A stretch of 9,472 bases of DNA from Akkermansia sp. (GTDB taxonomy: Bacteria > Verrucomicrobiota > Verrucomicrobiia > Verrucomicrobiales > Akkermansiaceae). A model generated the notes under the pieces. The model did no database searches, was not told the DNA's origin, and was given only the letters and a program-made list of their open reading frames with translations. The stretch lies in the NCBI GenBank assembly GCA_017628435.1, contig JAGBZE010000145.1, forward strand, positions 1 through 9,472, in the 5' to 3' direction. This document shows, in pieces, positions 6,686 to 9,472 of this stretch. Position 1 is the first letter of the stretch. Each line of letters starts with the position of its first letter. The translations under genes were made by a program, and so were the position numbers.

Positions 6686-7623
6686 AGAACCCACTCTGGC
6701 CTGATGCCGTGTGGGATGTTTCTGGCGCGTTCGTCAATGATCGCGAGCTGATTGCATTTTACGATTACTGCAAGCTCCTGCTGAATTTCGAGGCATTCAA
6801 TATTGTGCATGGAGCCCCTCTCTGTGAGTGGAATTCAGGCCGCGTACTCAAGCACCTCATGCGCGATGCCGAGGAAGTGCGGACTGCAGGTCTGGAGTAC
6901 GAGAAACGCAACATTGCCGTCTACCTCACCCTCACCAACCTGCTGCTCACCGAAAAGCACCTGAAGGACGCTCTCGGTAACGCCCTCTGTATCTTCTTTT
7001 CCCGCCACAATCCCACAGGAAGAAACTCCGTCATCCTGGCCAGTGATATTCTGCGCGAGCACATCCGCAAGGAATACCCCTCTCTGAAAATTATTTCATC
7101 CATTCTCAAGATTACCAACAGCGGCGGCAAGGGCAAGCTGGATATCTACAAACGCCTGGCCGATGAATACGATGAAGTGATGGTGCACCCGGATGATGTG
7201 CTGAATTACGAGCTACTGGAGCAGATAGAAGACAAGGAACGCCACATCCTGCTCATCAATGAGTACTGCATCCGCAACTGTCCCATCCGCCCCTTCCATT
7301 ACCACTCCCTTTCCGAGTCGGCGCTCAATTTCATGAGCTTCGACAACAGCAAGTTCGAGACCAAACAGGCCACCAACGGCTGCCGCAGCCTCTACACCCT
7401 GCTGGCAGATGAGCACAAAAGCGTGCTGGCGCTGAACACCCCGGAAATCAAGAAACTCCGCGATATGGGGTTCCGTCATTTCAAGGTACAGGGGCGTGGA
7501 CACGCCAACGCCTCATCCATTCTTTTTGACCTGCTGCGGCTGGCTTTACGAAACGATACCAGCGGAGAAAACGCCATGCATCGAACCGGCCAGATGTTCT
7601 GGGAATCCATTCTGCCCCACTAA
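6664..7623 (+). CDS. U32-like TIM-barrel protein with conserved cysteines, paralogue A
   Basis: Protein of 319 residues and unestablished function; no signal peptide, probably cytosolic. Alternating hydrophobic strands (IAVYLTL, SVILASD, VMVHPDD, HILLINEYC, FRHFKVQGRG) suggest a TIM barrel. Conserved with the next gene are APLCEWN (C54), NEYCIRNCP (C202 and C206), NGC (C240), YDEVMVHPDD, and a late MGFRHFKVQGR like the 'Gv..fKieGR' strand of peptidase U32 proteins. An N-terminal Cys plus C-x3-C about 150 residues later recalls the [4Fe-4S] ligands of UbiV (U32 family), so an Fe-S role is plausible but inferred. The GTG at 6664 is the only usable early start: an in-frame TAG lies at 6655-6657 and the first motif shared with the paralogue begins near residue 13. 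No Shine-Dalgarno is visible. It ends six bases before the next gene. Confidence 0.85.
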   Translation: MQSISPYQNPLWPDAVWDVSGAFVNDRELIAFYDYCKLLLNFEAFNIVHGAPLCEWNSGRVLKHLMRDAEEVRTAGLEYEKRNIAVYLTLTNLLLTEKHLKDALGNALCIFFSRHNPTGRNSVILASDILREHIRKEYPSLKIISSILKITNSGGKGKLDIYKRLADEYDEVMVHPDDVLNYELLEQIEDKERHILLINEYCIRNCPIRPFHYHSLSESALNFMSFDNSKFETKQATNGCRSLYTLLADEHKSVLALNTPEIKKLRDMGFRHFKVQGRGHANASSILFDLLRLALRNDTSGENAMHRTGQMFWESILPH

Positions 7624-7629
7624 AGAGCC

Positions 7630-8673
7630 ATGAGCACGCCAGAAATCACCATCGAGCAAGCAGTGCAGAACCTGAAGTTCCTCACAGAGGCTTATTTACC
7701 CGGATCCACCTGGACCGTTGGGGGCGCCTTCCGTTTCGATAACAGCCTGTTCATCATCAGTAACTTCCTGGAGCAGATGCTGGCAATTCGCCGCTTCAGC
7801 AATGTGGCTGGCTCCCCCCCCTGCAGCTGGAACCTCGACTGGTTTGTACAGCGCCGGCCAATTGGCTTTGATGCATACTGTTCAGCTCTGGAATCATACG
7901 CCCGGCTGAATATCGGTGTCATCCTTGTTTTTGACAACCCGAGTCTGACTGAAGCAGCATTGAATGACCCCTATTGTCTCGGGCTGGTGCAGGAGCTGTA
8001 CAGCCGCGACCGGGTACGCAAAAATGCGGTCTGCGTAGCCAGCGATGAACTGGCTGGACGCTTACGCGCCGCCATCCCGCAGTTGCGCATTCACTGCCAT
8101 CCCAACCGTCTGGTTATGGAGAAAGGCAAACGCACCCCTGCCCTGTATAACAAACTCGCAGGGCTGTACGACCGCGTATGCCTGCACCCGGCAGACGCTG
8201 CCAAGCCGAGCATCACCAACGCACTGGAGAACAAGGAAAAATTCGATATCATCATCAACGATTCCTGCCTGCGTACTTGCCCCGTGCGCCGGGAACACAT
8301 ATCCCTGCTGGCAGACATGCGCCGCGCTCCCTACGATACGGAACTGATGCGCCGCCGCTCCGAGCTCATCTCCCGCGTTGGTTGCCAGAAGATAGATTCC
8401 ACAACCCTGGCCCAGAAAGCCAGCTGCAACCTCACCCGCGACGAGGCTACCGCATTATACGAAGCAGGCTTCCGCAATTTCGTCATCCAGGCGCAGCAAT
8501 TCCGAAATGAAATGACCCTGCTCTGGGATATTTTCCAATGCATGCTCGATTACTCCCCCGAAATCAGCAACAAAGCTGCCCTCATTGCCACCTCTACCAT
8601 GGCAGAATTCGGCAAGCCCAGTAATGCACTACCCAGCGGGCTGCGCCAGTTCAGTTTTACAAACTACGAATAA
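7630..8673 (+). CDS. U32-like TIM-barrel protein with conserved cysteines, paralogue B
   Basis: Protein of 347 residues, a diverged tandem paralogue of the preceding gene, function unknown. Shared blocks in the same order are WTVGGAF, GSPPCSWN (C65), AVCVASDEL, YDRVCLHPAD, NDSCLRTCPVR (C213 and C217), VGC (C252) and AGFRNFVIQ. The C65-C213 distance is 148, identical to C54-C202 in paralogue A, and the third step differs by one residue (35 against 34). It has extra cysteines, including C266 where A has Leu, and lacks the GR after the last strand (QAQQ instead of QGRG). The divergence argues for different roles in a heteromer rather than a recent duplication (inference). The ATG is six bases after the previous stop, with a weak AAAGAG close by. 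It ends 13 bases before metK, suggesting one transcript. Confidence 0.86.
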   Translation: MSTPEITIEQAVQNLKFLTEAYLPGSTWTVGGAFRFDNSLFIISNFLEQMLAIRRFSNVAGSPPCSWNLDWFVQRRPIGFDAYCSALESYARLNIGVILVFDNPSLTEAALNDPYCLGLVQELYSRDRVRKNAVCVASDELAGRLRAAIPQLRIHCHPNRLVMEKGKRTPALYNKLAGLYDRVCLHPADAAKPSITNALENKEKFDIIINDSCLRTCPVRREHISLLADMRRAPYDTELMRRRSELISRVGCQKIDSTTLAQKASCNLTRDEATALYEAGFRNFVIQAQQFRNEMTLLWDIFQCMLDYSPEISNKAALIATSTMAEFGKPSNALPSGLRQFSFTNYE

Positions 8674-8686
8674 AGAAGATACGCAC

Positions 8687-9472
8687 ATGAAATACACCAA
8701 CATATTCACCTCCGAATCCGTAGGCGAGGGTCATCCTGACAAAGTGGCAGACCTCATCTCCGATTCCATTCTCGATGCCTGCCTGGCACAGGATCCCGCC
8801 AGCCGCGTGGCCTGCGAGACCCTGGTGAAGGACAACCATGTTGTACTCGCCGGCGAAATCACCACCAAGGCAGTCATCGACTACGAGAAAATCGTGCGCG
8901 ACACCATCGCCGAAATCGGCTACCGCACCGCAGCAGATGATGAGCTGTTCAATGCTGAGAATGTGGACGTAACTAATTACCTCTCCACTCAGAGCCCCGA
9001 CATTGCCCAGGGTGTGGATGCCCGCGAGGCCGATGGCAAGGATGGCGCTGAACAGGGTGCCGGTGACCAGGGGATCATGTTCGGCTACGCCTCCAATGAG
9101 ACACCGGAGCTCATGCCCGCCCCCATCATGTTCTCCCACCGCATCATGATGGAGCTAGCCAAGGTGCGCCACAGCGGCGCGGTCACCTGGCTGCGCCCCG
9201 ACAGCAAAAGCCAGGTAGCCGTCGAATACGGTGAGAACGGCCGCCCCGCCCGCATCCTGAACGTGGTGCTCAGCACCCAGCATAGTGAGGAAGTCGACAT
9301 CGCCACCATCCGCGAGTTCTGCACCAACCTCATCCGCCGCTGCCTGCCCAGCGACCTCATCACCCCGGAAACCGAATTCTTCATCAACCCCACCGGCCGT
9401 TTCGTTATCGGTGGCCCCCACGGCGACTCCGGACTTACAGGCCGCAAGATTATCGTCGACACCTACGGCGGC
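8687..9472 (+). CDS. metK: S-adenosylmethionine synthetase, 3'-truncated by the window
   Basis: Makes S-adenosylmethionine from methionine and ATP in the cytosol. The reading frame is open from ATG 8687 to the last base: 262 codons of an expected 384-400, so the C-terminal third lies outside. Visible signatures are FTSESVGEGHPDKVAD at the N-terminus (H16, D18, K19), GAGDQGIMFGYA (124-135, ATP-binding motif) and GGPHGDSGLTGRK near the end (242-254, phosphate-binding loop). Residues D18, K19, D127 and K254 fit the usual active site. Only a weak purine stretch (AAAGAAG) precedes the start. No SAM riboswitch can fit in the 13-base gap, so expression probably depends on the promoter upstream of the U32-like pair or one inside paralogue B. 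Confidence 0.97.
   Translation, partial: MKYTNIFTSESVGEGHPDKVADLISDSILDACLAQDPASRVACETLVKDNHVVLAGEITTKAVIDYEKIVRDTIAEIGYRTAADDELFNAENVDVTNYLSTQSPDIAQGVDAREADGKDGAEQGAGDQGIMFGYASNETPELMPAPIMFSHRIMMELAKVRHSGAVTWLRPDSKSQVAVEYGENGRPARILNVVLSTQHSEEVDIATIREFCTNLIRRCLPSDLITPETEFFINPTGRFVIGGPHGDSGLTGRKIIVDTYGG

Noticed and set aside
6523..6810. A 96-codon N-terminal extension of the HtrA protease
   Set aside because: It overlaps the opposite-strand paralogue A and both candidate promoters, has no signal peptide, and a good signal sequence begins at 6522 after a GAGG.
6664..8673. The tandem pair as radical-SAM enzymes because of CxxxC and the metK neighbour
   Set aside because: The radical-SAM motif is CxxxCxxC near the N-terminus; here CxxxCP lies about 200 residues in with no third Cys at the right spacing.
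8674..8686. A SAM riboswitch upstream of metK
   Set aside because: Only 13 bases separate metK from the previous gene and no riboswitch-like structure is apparent.
8657..9462. Minus-strand open frames across metK (160, 125 and 88 codons)
   Set aside because: metK is unmistakable on the plus strand; these are antisense shadows.

Overview
This window looks like chromosomal DNA from a diderm (Gram-negative type) bacterium. The evidence is a lipoprotein signal peptide, exported HtrA/Deg-type proteins and a membrane-anchored phosphodiesterase. Most genes appear moderately GC-rich (one ppk1 line counted by hand is 60% GC), and strong Shine-Dalgarno sequences are scarce. My guess is Verrucomicrobiota (Akkermansia-like), but this is a general impression and not proved by the sequence. 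There are no rRNA or tRNA genes, CRISPR arrays, insertion sequences or phage genes that I can see.

Layout: (1) positions 34-2112, plus strand: ppk1, polyphosphate kinase, with all key catalytic residues. (2) Positions 6522 down to 2182, minus strand: three closely spaced genes, convergent with ppk1 and probably one operon. In transcription order they are an HtrA/Deg serine protease with an intact triad (6522-4717), a lipoprotein paralogue with the same architecture but all three triad residues replaced (4699-3116), and a membrane-anchored GDPD-type phosphodiesterase (3099-2182). The gaps are 17 and 16 bases. (3) Positions 6523-6663: a short divergent control region holding promoter-like sequences for both directions and several inverted repeats. 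(4) Positions 6664-9472, plus strand: two tandem paralogues of an uncharacterised, probably TIM-barrel family with conserved cysteines, reminiscent of the peptidase U32/UbiV proteins. They are followed 13 bases later by metK (S-adenosylmethionine synthetase), which runs off the window end.

How the genes may work together: the minus-strand operon probably serves envelope protein quality control, with an active protease and a pseudoprotease that may bind, tether or regulate. The GDPD may act on phospholipid head groups or another envelope phosphodiester. The plus-strand pair could be a heteromeric Fe-S enzyme like UbiU-UbiV or other U32 hydroxylases, co-transcribed with metK. That pair is the best candidate for an undescribed system here. 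Its function cannot be named from sequence alone.
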